This document shows, one piece after another, positions 8,424 through 17,448 of a DNA stretch of 58,184 nt; position 1 is the first letter of the stretch, and the number at the start of each line of letters is the position of its first letter. Source of the DNA: Fuerstiella sp. (lineage in GTDB: Bacteria > Planctomycetota > Planctomycetia > Planctomycetales > Planctomycetaceae); contig JAKVAY010000005.1 in assembly GCA_022447185.1 (NCBI GenBank), positions 24,090-82,273 of the forward strand, written 5' to 3'. The notes beneath the pieces are model-generated. The model ran no database searches, had not been told where the DNA came from, and was given only the letters and a program-made list of their open reading frames with translations. A program made the translations under genes and the position numbers.

Positions 8424-10919
8424 ATGACGGCTCGGTTTCTGCTGACGATTGCCCTGATGACATGGGCCGTATTCCGGCCAGTCACAACGGCAGCCGGTGA
8501 CTTAGACGAAGCAACGTTTTTTCGTGAGCGGATTGAGCCCGTGTTGCGAAAGCATTGCTACCAGTGCCATTCCAGCCAGGCCAATTCCATTAAAGGAGGA
8601 TTGTTACTGAATGGATCCGCCGGACTTCGACGAGGCGGCGAATCGGGTGTGGTCATCGTGCCTGGAGATCCTGATCAGAGTCTGCTGATATCTGCACTGA
8701 AACACGATGGCCTCGAAATGCCGCCGAAACAAAAACTGCCGCAAAACATCCTCGCTGACTTTGAACACTGGATTCAGTCCGGAGCAATTGACCCTCGCAA
8801 TGACTTGCAGGACACTGGCAGCCACTGGGCTTTCGAACCGATCAGTTATCCGGATCCGCCTCACGTCGATTCCGCGTGGCCTCGGAACGAAATCGATCAG
8901 TTTATTCTGTCTCGACTGAATCGGGAGGGAATCAGGCCGTCCCCGGAAGCCGAGCCAGCAACACTGCTGCGACGGCTCTGCCTGGATCTGATCGGACTGC
9001 CGCCATCGCCGGGTGAAGTGGCCGGGTTTCTCAGCAGTTCCAGCGACAGCATCTGGGAGGACACGGTTGACCACCTGCTGCAGTCCCCACACTACGGAGA
9101 GCGCTGGGGACGTTATTGGCTGGATATGGCGCGCTATGCGGACAGCAACGGGTATGAATCCGACCGAGTGCGGCCTCATGCATGGCGATGGCGGGACTGG
9201 GTGATCAACGCACTAAACGACGACCTGCCGTTCGATCAGTTTACGACAGATCAGATTGCAGGAGACCTGCTTCCAAATGCGTCTGCGGATCAAAAAATTG
9301 CGACCGGATTTCACCGTAACACACTGGTAAATACGGAGGGCGGAGTTGATCGTGAAGAGGATCGTGTCAAGCGCACCGTGGATCGCACCAACACCGTTGC
9401 GAAAGTCTGGCTCGGACTGACACTGGAATGCTGCCAGTGTCATTCGCATAAGTACGATCGAATTTCTCAGGACGAGTACTACCGGTTTTACGCGTTCTTT
9501 AACAATCTTGTTGAGCCGTTAGTCCCGGTGCCCACAGAGCAGGATATTGAACAATACAGGAACAGACGGGCTGCGTTCGAAGCCGAGCACCAGCCGTATC
9601 TCGATGCCGTTCGGCAATACCGCAGTGCAGGAATGGACCGCTGGCTGAGTTCGCTTTCGGCTGACGAGACCGATGCTGACATCGCAAAGATCATTCAAAA
9701 ACCGGCTGAACAGCGAAGCGGCCCTGAGGTACTGCGTCTGGTGCAGTTCTCCGAATATTCAGAACCGCTGCTGGACAGGCTGATTGCAGACGAAGAACAA
9801 CACAGGAATCAGGCACCTGTGCCGCCGGAACAAACCGAGCTGGCACGCATCGTAGAAGAATCAACCGAGAGAAGAGAAACTCGCATCCATCTTCGAGGTG
9901 ATTTCCTCAATAAGGGCGATTCTGTCACAGCCGGGACTCCGTCACTTCTGCCCCCACTGACCACCCCAAACGAAACAGCCGATCGACGTGATCTCGCTGA
10001 ATGGATTGTTTCAGAGACAAACCCGCTGACCTCTCGAGTGATTGTCAATCGAGTATGGCAGCAGTACTTCGGCCGCGGACTGGTCGCCAGCGACGCTGAC
10101 TTTGGCACGCAGGGTACTCCACCGTCTCATCCCGAGCTGCTGGACTGGCTGGCCACCCGCTTTCGCCAGGACGGCTGGAGTCTGAAGAAGCTGCACGCCC
10201 TGATTGTTACGTCGGCAACCTATCGTCAGTCATCACACGTGCGAAAAGAGTTGCTGGAACGCGATCCCTATAACACGCTGCTGGCGCGCCAGAATCGACT
10301 GCGCGTGGAAGCAGAGATTGTACGAGATCTGGCTTTGTCAGTCAGTGGACTGTTCAACAACACGATTGGCGGAAAAAGTGTGCGTCCGCCACAACCGGCC
10401 GATGTTGCGATGCTGGGGTTTCAGGGTCGAGTGACCTGGCCGGTCAGCGCAGGCCCCGATCGGTACCGGCGAGGTCTGTATACGTTCTTTCAGCGCACCG
10501 TGCCTTATCCGATGCTTGTCGACTTTGATGTCGGGGATTCCAACACCTCGTGCACCCGAAGGGAAAGATCAACAAGTCCCCTGCAGGCATTGACTCTCTG
10601 GAATGATCCGGTATTCGTCGAGTGTGCACAGGCGCTTGGACGCCGGATCATTGCGGAGCTCCCGACTGCTGAGACAAGTGACCGCCTGCAGTACGCTGTA
10701 CGACTGACCATGTCGCGTGAACCGACACCGGCTGAACTGGGGACTCTCGCACAGTATTTCAGGAAACAGATCGATCGCTTTGTATCTAATCCCGAAATGG
10801 CAAATTCGCTGGTCGGGGACAGTCTCGGAACCGTCAGCGTCACACAAACAGAGCTTGCTGCGTGGGTGAGTATCGCGCGTCTGTTGATTAACCTGGATGA
10901 GTTTATCACACGTGAATGA
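8424..10919 (+). CDS. PSCyt1/DUF1549/DUF1553 planctomycete cytochrome protein (copy 1)
   Basis: An 831-residue exported protein with a signal peptide (about 1-25). It starts with a planctomycete cytochrome c-like domain (PSCyt1, haem motif CYQCH at 45-49). Then come DUF1549 (PSCyt2, seen as DQFILSRLNREGI and LDLIGLPPSP) and, at the C-terminal half, DUF1553 (PSD1, seen as NPLTSRVIVNRVWQQYFGRG). A second CxxCH-like motif, CCQCH, lies at 336-340. These families are greatly expanded in planctomycetes and their biochemical role is not established; haem binding suggests electron transfer linked to a periplasmic oxidation. It is followed after 66 bases by a DUF1501 gene, then an amidase and a symporter, which suggests an operon. 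Confidence 0.92.
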   Translation: MTARFLLTIALMTWAVFRPVTTAAGDLDEATFFRERIEPVLRKHCYQCHSSQANSIKGGLLLNGSAGLRRGGESGVVIVPGDPDQSLLISALKHDGLEMPPKQKLPQNILADFEHWIQSGAIDPRNDLQDTGSHWAFEPISYPDPPHVDSAWPRNEIDQFILSRLNREGIRPSPEAEPATLLRRLCLDLIGLPPSPGEVAGFLSSSSDSIWEDTVDHLLQSPHYGERWGRYWLDMARYADSNGYESDRVRPHAWRWRDWVINALNDDLPFDQFTTDQIAGDLLPNASADQKIATGFHRNTLVNTEGGVDREEDRVKRTVDRTNTVAKVWLGLTLECCQCHSHKYDRISQDEYYRFYAFFNNLVEPLVPVPTEQDIEQYRNRRAAFEAEHQPYLDAVRQYRSAGMDRWLSSLSADETDADIAKIIQKPAEQRSGPEVLRLVQFSEYSEPLLDRLIADEEQHRNQAPVPPEQTELARIVEESTERRETRIHLRGDFLNKGDSVTAGTPSLLPPLTTPNETADRRDLAEWIVSETNPLTSRVIVNRVWQQYFGRGLVASDADFGTQGTPPSHPELLDWLATRFRQDGWSLKKLHALIVTSATYRQSSHVRKELLERDPYNTLLARQNRLRVEAEIVRDLALSVSGLFNNTIGGKSVRPPQPADVAMLGFQGRVTWPVSAGPDRYRRGLYTFFQRTVPYPMLVDFDVGDSNTSCTRRERSTSPLQALTLWNDPVFVECAQALGRRIIAELPTAETSDRLQYAVRLTMSREPTPAELGTLAQYFRKQIDRFVSNPEMANSLVGDSLGTVSVTQTELAAWVSIARLLINLDEFITRE

Positions 10920-10985
10920 AGCAATCTTTCGTACGGCAGTCAAAAATGCTCCGGCAAATATTACCATTACTTCAGTGAGCAGCAG

Positions 10986-12452
10986 ATGAACTTCATCGAC
11001 ACTGCGAGACGTGATTTTCTGGCGACAGGTTCGTGCGGTATCGGCGCACTGGCACTGGGATCGATGCTGCTGGACGACGGACTGTTTGCGAATGAAAGTC
11101 TCGATGGGAATCCGCTTGTTGCCCGTCAGCCGCACTTTACGCCGCGCGCTCAGCGGTGCATCTTCATCTTTCTGGCCGGAGCACCCAGTCAGATCGACCT
11201 GATGGATCCAAAGCCGGAACTCGTCCGCCGGGACGGACAAATGTTGCCGGAGTCGATCAGCGGAGGCGTCAGACTGGCCTTCACAAATGCGAAGACCGCA
11301 CGACTTAAAGGGAGCCCGCGCAGATTCACCAGATACGGTGAATGCGGCACCGAGTTCTCCGACCGCCTGCCGCATATTGCAGCCTGTGCTGACGACATCG
11401 CGGTGGTGCGGTCGATGCACACAGACGAATTCAATCATCATCCGGCTCAGTTGATGATGAACAGCGGAGTCGGCCGGCCTGGACGACCGAGTATTGGCGC
11501 CTGGGTGACGTACGGTCTGGGAACCCTCAGCCAGCAACTGCCCGGCTATGTTGTATTGTCGGCAGGAACCGGCTCCAGTGGTGGAACATCGAACTGGACG
11601 AATGGCTTTCTTCCTTCGCCGTACCGTGGCATCTCGTTTCGCACGCAGGGAGAGCCGCTGTTAAACCTGAAAAATCCGGCAGGGGTGTCAGGCGACGATC
11701 AACATGGCAGTCTGGCCGCCATCCGGGCAATGAATCAACACAGACTTGAGCTCACAAATGACTCGGGCATTGCGGAGCGAATTGCAGCCTATGAACTGGC
11801 CTTTCGCATGCAGGCTGTGGCACCCGAACTGGTCGATCTGACCGGTGAGACACAACAGACACTGGATGCTTATGGAGTGGCGCGACCTGAACCTGAAAAT
11901 CGGCGATATCGCGGATACACCGGAAACGCTCATGCTTCGTTCGGCCGCAACTGTCTGCTGGCGCGCCGACTGCTGGAACGAGGTGTACGCTTCGTGAACC
12001 TGTATCACGCGTCCTGGGATCATCACGACGGACTCGACAAAGATCTGAAGTACAATTGCAGCGTCGTTGACCAGCCGGTTGCAGCTCTTCTCAAAGACCT
12101 GAAGCAGCGGGGTCTGCTCGATGACACACTCGTCGTATTCGCAGGGGAATTTGGCAGGACCCCATTGGCGGACACTCACGAAGGAAACGGCCAGCAACCA
12201 GGACGTGATCATCACCCTTTCGCATTCAGTCTTTGGATGGCTGGTGGTGGCATTAAAGGCGGCCAGGTTATCGGCCGCACAGACGAAATCGGCTGGGCAC
12301 CCGTCGAAGATCCTGTGCACATCAACGATTTCCATGCGACGCTGCTGCACCTGTTTGGGCTGAATCATCTTCGGCTCTCAAAACGATTCGGCGGTTTTGA
12401 CATTCGACTAACCAATGTCGGTGGCACTGTCGTGGAAAAACTGATGGGATGA
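10986..12452 (+). CDS. DUF1501 Tat-exported protein (copy 1)
   Basis: A 488-residue protein with a twin-arginine signal (RRDFLATGSCGIGALAL, about residues 9-25). The DUF1501 body contains IFLFLAGAPSQIDLMDPKP-like and VVFAGEFGRTP stretches. DUF1501 proteins have an alkaline-phosphatase/sulfatase-like fold, and their genes are nearly always adjacent to DUF1549/DUF1553 genes in planctomycetes, as here. Histidines in HHPFAFSLW and DFHATLLHL are conserved-looking, consistent with a metal site. The substrate is unknown. The Tat signal implies folding, perhaps with metal, before export. It is the second gene of the PSCyt-DUF1501-amidase-SSS run. Confidence 0.92.
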   Translation: MNFIDTARRDFLATGSCGIGALALGSMLLDDGLFANESLDGNPLVARQPHFTPRAQRCIFIFLAGAPSQIDLMDPKPELVRRDGQMLPESISGGVRLAFTNAKTARLKGSPRRFTRYGECGTEFSDRLPHIAACADDIAVVRSMHTDEFNHHPAQLMMNSGVGRPGRPSIGAWVTYGLGTLSQQLPGYVVLSAGTGSSGGTSNWTNGFLPSPYRGISFRTQGEPLLNLKNPAGVSGDDQHGSLAAIRAMNQHRLELTNDSGIAERIAAYELAFRMQAVAPELVDLTGETQQTLDAYGVARPEPENRRYRGYTGNAHASFGRNCLLARRLLERGVRFVNLYHASWDHHDGLDKDLKYNCSVVDQPVAALLKDLKQRGLLDDTLVVFAGEFGRTPLADTHEGNGQQPGRDHHPFAFSLWMAGGGIKGGQVIGRTDEIGWAPVEDPVHINDFHATLLHLFGLNHLRLSKRFGGFDIRLTNVGGTVVEKLMG

Positions 12453-12503
12453 CCGACAGGATTTAGAGTCCGACAATTGAAATGCTGAGAGGGGCATGTA
12501 ACG

Positions 12504-13919
12504 TTGAGTTCCGAGATATGTTTTCTTACGGCGACGGATCTGGCTGAAAAGATTCGGTCGAAACAGCTGTCCTGTCTGGAAGTGATGCAGGCACACCTCA
12601 CGCAGATAGAACGCGTCAATTCCAAAGTGAACGCCATTGTCACCATCGTCGCCGACGAAGCACTGGAACAGGCGAGAAAAGCTGACGAGGCTCTCTCGCA
12701 GGGTCAGCCGATCGGTCCTCTGCACGGACTTCCAGTCGCGCACAAGGATCTTGTTCCGACCAAAGGCGTGCGGACAACCCTGGGTTCACCGATCTACGCC
12801 GATCATATTCCGGATGAAGATGGTCTGATTATCGAACGGTTGCGCAATGCGGGCGCGATCATGGTGGGCAAAACGAATGTGCCGGAATTCGGAGCCGGGT
12901 CTCATACGTTCAACAAAGTTTTCGGAACCACACTGAATCCGTATGACACCTCCAAAACATGTGGAGGCAGCAGCGGTGGCGCAGCGGTGGCACTGGCGTG
13001 CGGTATGGTGCCGATTGCCGATGGCAGCGATACGGGAGGTTCACTGAGAAATCCGGCCAATTTCTGTAATGTGGTGGGGTTTCGGACAGCTCCAGGCAGG
13101 GTGCCTTTCTGGCCCACCGACGTGGCCTGGTTTCCCATCTCCGTCCAGGGCCCGATGGCTCGTACAGTGGAGGACACGGCCCTGATGTTGAGCGCCATCG
13201 CCGGTCCCGATCCTCGCGCCCCCATCTCCCTGACTGACCCAGGTGAAATTTTTCGTCGGTCACTCCACAAAAATTTCGACGGAGTTCGCGTGGCGTGGAG
13301 CAGAGATCTGGGCGGTCTGCCTGTCGATCCCAGAGTCACTCACGTACTGGATGCCCGGAAAAGCGTGTTTGAAGATCTGGGCTGTGTCCTCACAGATGAT
13401 CAGCCCGATTTCAGCGACGCCGACGAAGTCTTCAAAGTCTGGCGAGCATGGGCCATGGAACTCAAACTCAACGAATTACTGGAAACCCAACGGGACCAGA
13501 TCAAAGACTCAGTGATTTGGAATGTCGAACGGGGAAAGGAGTTAACCGGCCCGCAAATCGGACGAGCTGAACGAAAACACACAGCACTTTATCACCGCGT
13601 ACGGAAATTTATGGAACACAGTGAATACCTCGTGATGCCCGTCAGTCAGGTGCCGCCGTTTGATATCGATACCGAGTATCCGACTCAGATCGCAGGGACC
13701 GACATGGAAACCTACATCGACTGGATGAAGTCGTGTTACTACATCACTGTCACCGGACTGCCTGCCATCTCCGTCCCGGCAGGATTTACCGATGACGGGT
13801 TGCCGGTCGGTGTGCAGATTGTCGGACGACATCACGATGAATTTGGCGTGCTGCAACTGGCACACGCATTTGAACAGGCCACCGGATTCTGGAAAACCAG
13901 ACCTGCCCTGGTGAGCTAA
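12504..13919 (+). CDS. Amidase signature family amidohydrolase
   Basis: A 471-residue member of the amidase signature family (relatives of GatA). Landmarks are the catalytic lysine in VAHKDLVPTKG (about residue 79) and the serine-rich stretch CGGSSGGAAVALACG. SDTGGSLRNPANFC follows, carrying the nucleophile serine and the cis-serine of the Ser-cisSer-Lys triad. No GatB or GatC gene is near, so a role as a stand-alone amide hydrolase is more likely than glutaminyl-tRNA amidation. No signal peptide is seen, so it is probably cytosolic. The start is a TTG at 12504 with GAGAGGGG upstream; the first in-frame ATG would remove a conserved N-terminal helix. It is followed by an SSS symporter 70 bases later, which may import its substrate. 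Confidence 0.9.
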   Translation: MSSEICFLTATDLAEKIRSKQLSCLEVMQAHLTQIERVNSKVNAIVTIVADEALEQARKADEALSQGQPIGPLHGLPVAHKDLVPTKGVRTTLGSPIYADHIPDEDGLIIERLRNAGAIMVGKTNVPEFGAGSHTFNKVFGTTLNPYDTSKTCGGSSGGAAVALACGMVPIADGSDTGGSLRNPANFCNVVGFRTAPGRVPFWPTDVAWFPISVQGPMARTVEDTALMLSAIAGPDPRAPISLTDPGEIFRRSLHKNFDGVRVAWSRDLGGLPVDPRVTHVLDARKSVFEDLGCVLTDDQPDFSDADEVFKVWRAWAMELKLNELLETQRDQIKDSVIWNVERGKELTGPQIGRAERKHTALYHRVRKFMEHSEYLVMPVSQVPPFDIDTEYPTQIAGTDMETYIDWMKSCYYITVTGLPAISVPAGFTDDGLPVGVQIVGRHHDEFGVLQLAHAFEQATGFWKTRPALVS

Positions 13920-13989
13920 CAAAGTAGTGATAAAAGCAGACGCTTCTCCCGATTCAATCCGGACTCGATCTGTCCACCGATAAGAACGA

Positions 13990-15489
13990 ATGGTCAGCAT
14001 GGCAGCTTCCCTGACGACGCTCGACTGGACCCTGTTTGTGCTGTACCTCGTCGTCGTGCTTGCCCTGGGTTTAAAATTTGCCGGCGAACAGCGTTCCAAC
14101 GAAGACTATTTCCTTGGCGGCCGGGCCATGAACTGGCTGCCGGTCGGCCTTTCGCTGTTCGCCACCACCTTCAGTTCGCTGTCATTCGTCGGACTGCCGC
14201 GCGAAGCGGCTTATGCGGATTACCATCTCTATCTGGCGATACTCTATATCCCGCTGTTCGTATCACCGATTGTATGGATTTGGTTTGTCCCGCTGTACCA
14301 CCGTCTGCAGGTCACCAGCCCCTACGAATACATGGAACTTCGATTCGATCGTTCGGTTCGTCGCCTGTGCAGCGCTCTGTCCATTGTTTACACCATTGGC
14401 TGGATGGGCAGTATGTTGTATGCGGTGGGAGTCATCCTGCAGGCGGTACTCGATTTGTCACCTGATCAACTCCGACTGACACTGATCGGTGTGGGGTTGC
14501 TGGCAACCTTGTATACGGCTTTAGGCGGTGTCAAAGCCGTCATCTGGACCGACGTTCTGCAGGCGGTCACGCTGGGCGGAGGAATGACTGTAGTCCTGCT
14601 GATGGCAGTCGCAAAGATCGACGGAGGGTGGGACACGGTCTGGCAGGTGGGAACGTCAGAACAAAAATTCCGGATGTTTGACATGCGATTTGATCTGACC
14701 CATCGAGCGAATTTCTTTTCCGCTGCAGCTTTCGGAATCTTTGTCTATCTGCCGGCCAAGGCGATCTCTCTGGGAACGGTCCAGCGGTTCGTCTCACTGC
14801 CTACTGTTGCCGCCGCACGGCGATGTGTGGTCGTCAATGCTGTCATGTCAGCCGCAATCTGCCTTCTGTTTTTCGTCGTTGGAACAGTACTGTTCGTGTT
14901 CTACCATCAGCCTGGAGCGTCAGGATTTCCACCGCTTAACCGTGAAGATCAGCTTCTGCCGGTTTTTGTGGTAACAGAAATTCCCCGATTCGGTTTGACG
15001 GGACTGCTTGTGGCAGGTCTGTTTGCGGCAGCGATGAGCAGTATTGACAGCGGAATCAACAGTTTAACCTTAACCATCGTGATTGACTGGATGCAGGGAC
15101 GGCATCCCGGCGTGAGGTTCAGCCGATGGCTCTGTACCGGCTTTGGGCTGCTCACGATTGCTGCATCACTGCTCGTACCCGTCCTTGGCAGGAACGTCTT
15201 CGACATCGTTATCAAAATCAGTGGTGCCCTCTTCGGCCCGATGCTTGGATTGTTTCTGCTGGCTATGTGGTGCAGAAAAGCAAACCGTATCGGCGCATGG
15301 ACCGGATTCGTTGCCGGGGCTTCCGTATTAATGATCATCTGGAGTGAAACCGAAGTATCACACTGGTGGTACGGCGCTTTTACGTGCGTGCCGACACTCG
15401 TAGTGGGATGGATCTGCAGTCTGGTCTTTGCTCGCGTTTCCAGGCAGGGATCCTCATCACGCACTGAAGCTTCCGCCAGTGACGGCTGA
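13990..15489 (+). CDS. Sodium:solute symporter (SSS family), copy 1
   Basis: A 499-residue transporter with about thirteen hydrophobic segments, as usual for SSS/LeuT-fold Na+ symporters. Family features include NEDYFLGGRAMNWLPVGLSLFATTFS near the N-terminus (only part of the signature is quoted here by position: about 35-56) and TALGGVKAVIWTDVLQ at about 177-192. AAAMSSIDSGINSLTLT near 340 provides the Ser/Ser-Asp sodium site in helix 8. The substrate cannot be predicted from sequence. As the last gene of the PSCyt-DUF1501-amidase run, it may bring in the compound handled by those enzymes. Two ATGs (13990 and 13999) are possible starts. Confidence 0.9.
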   Translation: MVSMAASLTTLDWTLFVLYLVVVLALGLKFAGEQRSNEDYFLGGRAMNWLPVGLSLFATTFSSLSFVGLPREAAYADYHLYLAILYIPLFVSPIVWIWFVPLYHRLQVTSPYEYMELRFDRSVRRLCSALSIVYTIGWMGSMLYAVGVILQAVLDLSPDQLRLTLIGVGLLATLYTALGGVKAVIWTDVLQAVTLGGGMTVVLLMAVAKIDGGWDTVWQVGTSEQKFRMFDMRFDLTHRANFFSAAAFGIFVYLPAKAISLGTVQRFVSLPTVAAARRCVVVNAVMSAAICLLFFVVGTVLFVFYHQPGASGFPPLNREDQLLPVFVVTEIPRFGLTGLLVAGLFAAAMSSIDSGINSLTLTIVIDWMQGRHPGVRFSRWLCTGFGLLTIAASLLVPVLGRNVFDIVIKISGALFGPMLGLFLLAMWCRKANRIGAWTGFVAGASVLMIIWSETEVSHWWYGAFTCVPTLVVGWICSLVFARVSRQGSSSRTEASASDG

Positions 15490-15711
15490 ATTCGGAACGG
15501 TCGTATTTACCCACAAACACGGGGCGATCACTGAGTATCTGAAATATACCGACCGGTCGACGTGGTTTGGCGTTCGTTCACCCTGGACACCAGGCATAAC
15601 ACGTCAGCACAAAATCATTCCTTGCACCTGCCTCACGGCATCCGGCGTTTGTCCGACAGTATTCCGGAGTAATGCTGAACTGCAAAAATCAATGTTGACC
15701 GCACGGTCTGC

Positions 15712-17055
15712 TTAGATGCTTTCGCAGCTCCACGGCGCTCTCATTTCCCGGCGCAGCCATCGATCGGCTTCGGCATCGTTGATGAATGATTCGTTCACCG
15801 GATCAAATTTCAGTTCACGTCCGAGCCGTATCGCCAAAACACCGAGGTGACAAACCGAAGCTGATCTATGTCCGATTTCCACGTCACACACAGGCTGCTT
15901 GCGGGTTTTCACACAGTCGAAAAAATTCCCCATGTGGTCATGGCTGACGTACAGACGACTGGCATTCGACGCCAGTGGCTCGACGAGCATTTCAGGGTCG
16001 CTTGCTTCGATTGCACCACGAGTGACCCAGATCCAGCCGTCGTCTCCGAGAAACTTCACACCATGCTGTTGACCGTCTGGATCGATCACGCGACCGTGCC
16101 AGGCGTTTGCCGTTGTGCTTTGACACCGATGTGTCACACCGGTGGCGTAGAGATACTGCACATCGTACTGACTCGCCGCCGTGAATCCGTTTGGAATCAT
16201 TTCGACCAGTGGCTTGCCCTTCACAGAGACGGGTCCACTACGTTCCAGACCCATTCCCCAAAGGGCGATGTCATTGTGATGTGCGCCCCAGTCAGTCATT
16301 GTGCCGCCGGAATATTCCCACCAGTAACGGAACGTCACATGCGTGCGTTCAGGGACGTAGTCCACATCCCTTGTCGGCCCCTGCCACATGTTCCAGTCAA
16401 GTCCCTGCGGCGAATCCGACGGTGTGAAAGGACCTTCACGACGGCCAGCCGGCAGGAACACATCGACGTGTTCCAGTTTTCCAATGCGACCGTTTCGCAC
16501 CAGTTCACATGCCAGTCGAAAATTGGAATCGCTTCGCTGCTGACTGCCGGTCTGCAGAATACGACCTGTTTTCCGTGCTTCACGAACGAGAAGTTTTCCT
16601 TCGTCGACAGTCAGCGTCAGCGGCTTCTCGCAATAGACGTCTTTACCCGCGCGCATAGCGGCGGTCGACACTAGGGCATGCCAGTGATCGACCGTCCCGC
16701 ACACGACAATATCGACATCGGGCAGGTCAACCACCCCGCGAAAATCCTTAAAGGCCCGTGCCTTTGGCCACTGCTTCCGAGCCTTCGCCAACTGCCCGTC
16801 ATCGACATCACAGATCGCTGCAATATTGCCAAATTTCGCTGCTCTTTGTGCGATTCCTCGCCCTTGCCCGCCACAACCGATGAGGGCTACGGAAGGTCTG
16901 TCGCCGGCGGAATCCAGAGAGGTCGGTTGTGGATTGCCCAGACATTCTTCGACAAACCAGTGCGGCAATGATGATGCCGCACTCATCGACGCCGCAGTCT
17001 TCAATAAGTGTCGACGACTAAAACCCTGAGTATTCATCAGCGTCTGTTTCCTCAT
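15712..17055 (-). CDS. Gfo/Idh/MocA oxidoreductase with Tat signal (copy 1)
   Basis: A 447-residue protein with a Tat-type leader (SRRHLLKTAASMSAAS) and an NAD(P)-binding fold beginning SVALIGCGGQGRG. The family motif DVYCEKPLTLTV holds the EKP lysine that usually contacts the cofactor and substrate. The C-terminal domain is of the planctomycete type with WWEYSGGTMTDWGAHHNDIA. Family members oxidise or epimerise sugars and inositols. Export of an NAD(P) enzyme through Tat would require prebound cofactor, as in glucose-fructose oxidoreductase. The ATG at 17055 was chosen because AGGA lies five bases upstream; 17037 is an alternative. It is convergent with the SSS gene. Confidence 0.9.
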   Translation of the reverse strand: MRKQTLMNTQGFSRRHLLKTAASMSAASSLPHWFVEECLGNPQPTSLDSAGDRPSVALIGCGGQGRGIAQRAAKFGNIAAICDVDDGQLAKARKQWPKARAFKDFRGVVDLPDVDIVVCGTVDHWHALVSTAAMRAGKDVYCEKPLTLTVDEGKLLVREARKTGRILQTGSQQRSDSNFRLACELVRNGRIGKLEHVDVFLPAGRREGPFTPSDSPQGLDWNMWQGPTRDVDYVPERTHVTFRYWWEYSGGTMTDWGAHHNDIALWGMGLERSGPVSVKGKPLVEMIPNGFTAASQYDVQYLYATGVTHRCQSTTANAWHGRVIDPDGQQHGVKFLGDDGWIWVTRGAIEASDPEMLVEPLASNASRLYVSHDHMGNFFDCVKTRKQPVCDVEIGHRSASVCHLGVLAIRLGRELKFDPVNESFINDAEADRWLRREMRAPWSCESI

Positions 17056-17448
17056 TGCATTCCTGTCGACAGGCAAAATTCATAGACCGGGGACAGCCAG
17101 CTGGGTTTGCCCGGAAGTTGTTATGACGCGCAGTCCGCCTGGAAGCAAGTCGAAGAAGGTGAATCGATCACGGGAACGATTTCAAAACACCGGAAGACAA
17201 ATAACCGTGAGTCTGTTTGAGCAGTGTCATCATTGGTATCGTGAAAAGTCTGCGATCGCGGTTTGAATTTGCCCGGAGGCTTGTCGACAATTCGTATCGC
17301 CCTTGCTGGCCGGTCCAAAACACAACTGAGCGGGATCGTACGTGGTTACCGCTGGTGGCAGGCAGAACGGCCACACGCAGCCAACAGGTACGGACCGGGA
17401 CATGTGTTGAGAGTTGTTGATAGAACAAAAGTCTCCAGGAAAGATCAC

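Noticed and set aside
11688..12368. 226-codon minus-strand frame over DUF1501 copy 1
   Set aside because: Antisense shadow of a well-supported gene.
15868..16674. 268-codon plus-strand frame over the Gfo/Idh gene
   Set aside because: Antisense shadow; low-quality composition and no ribosome-binding site.
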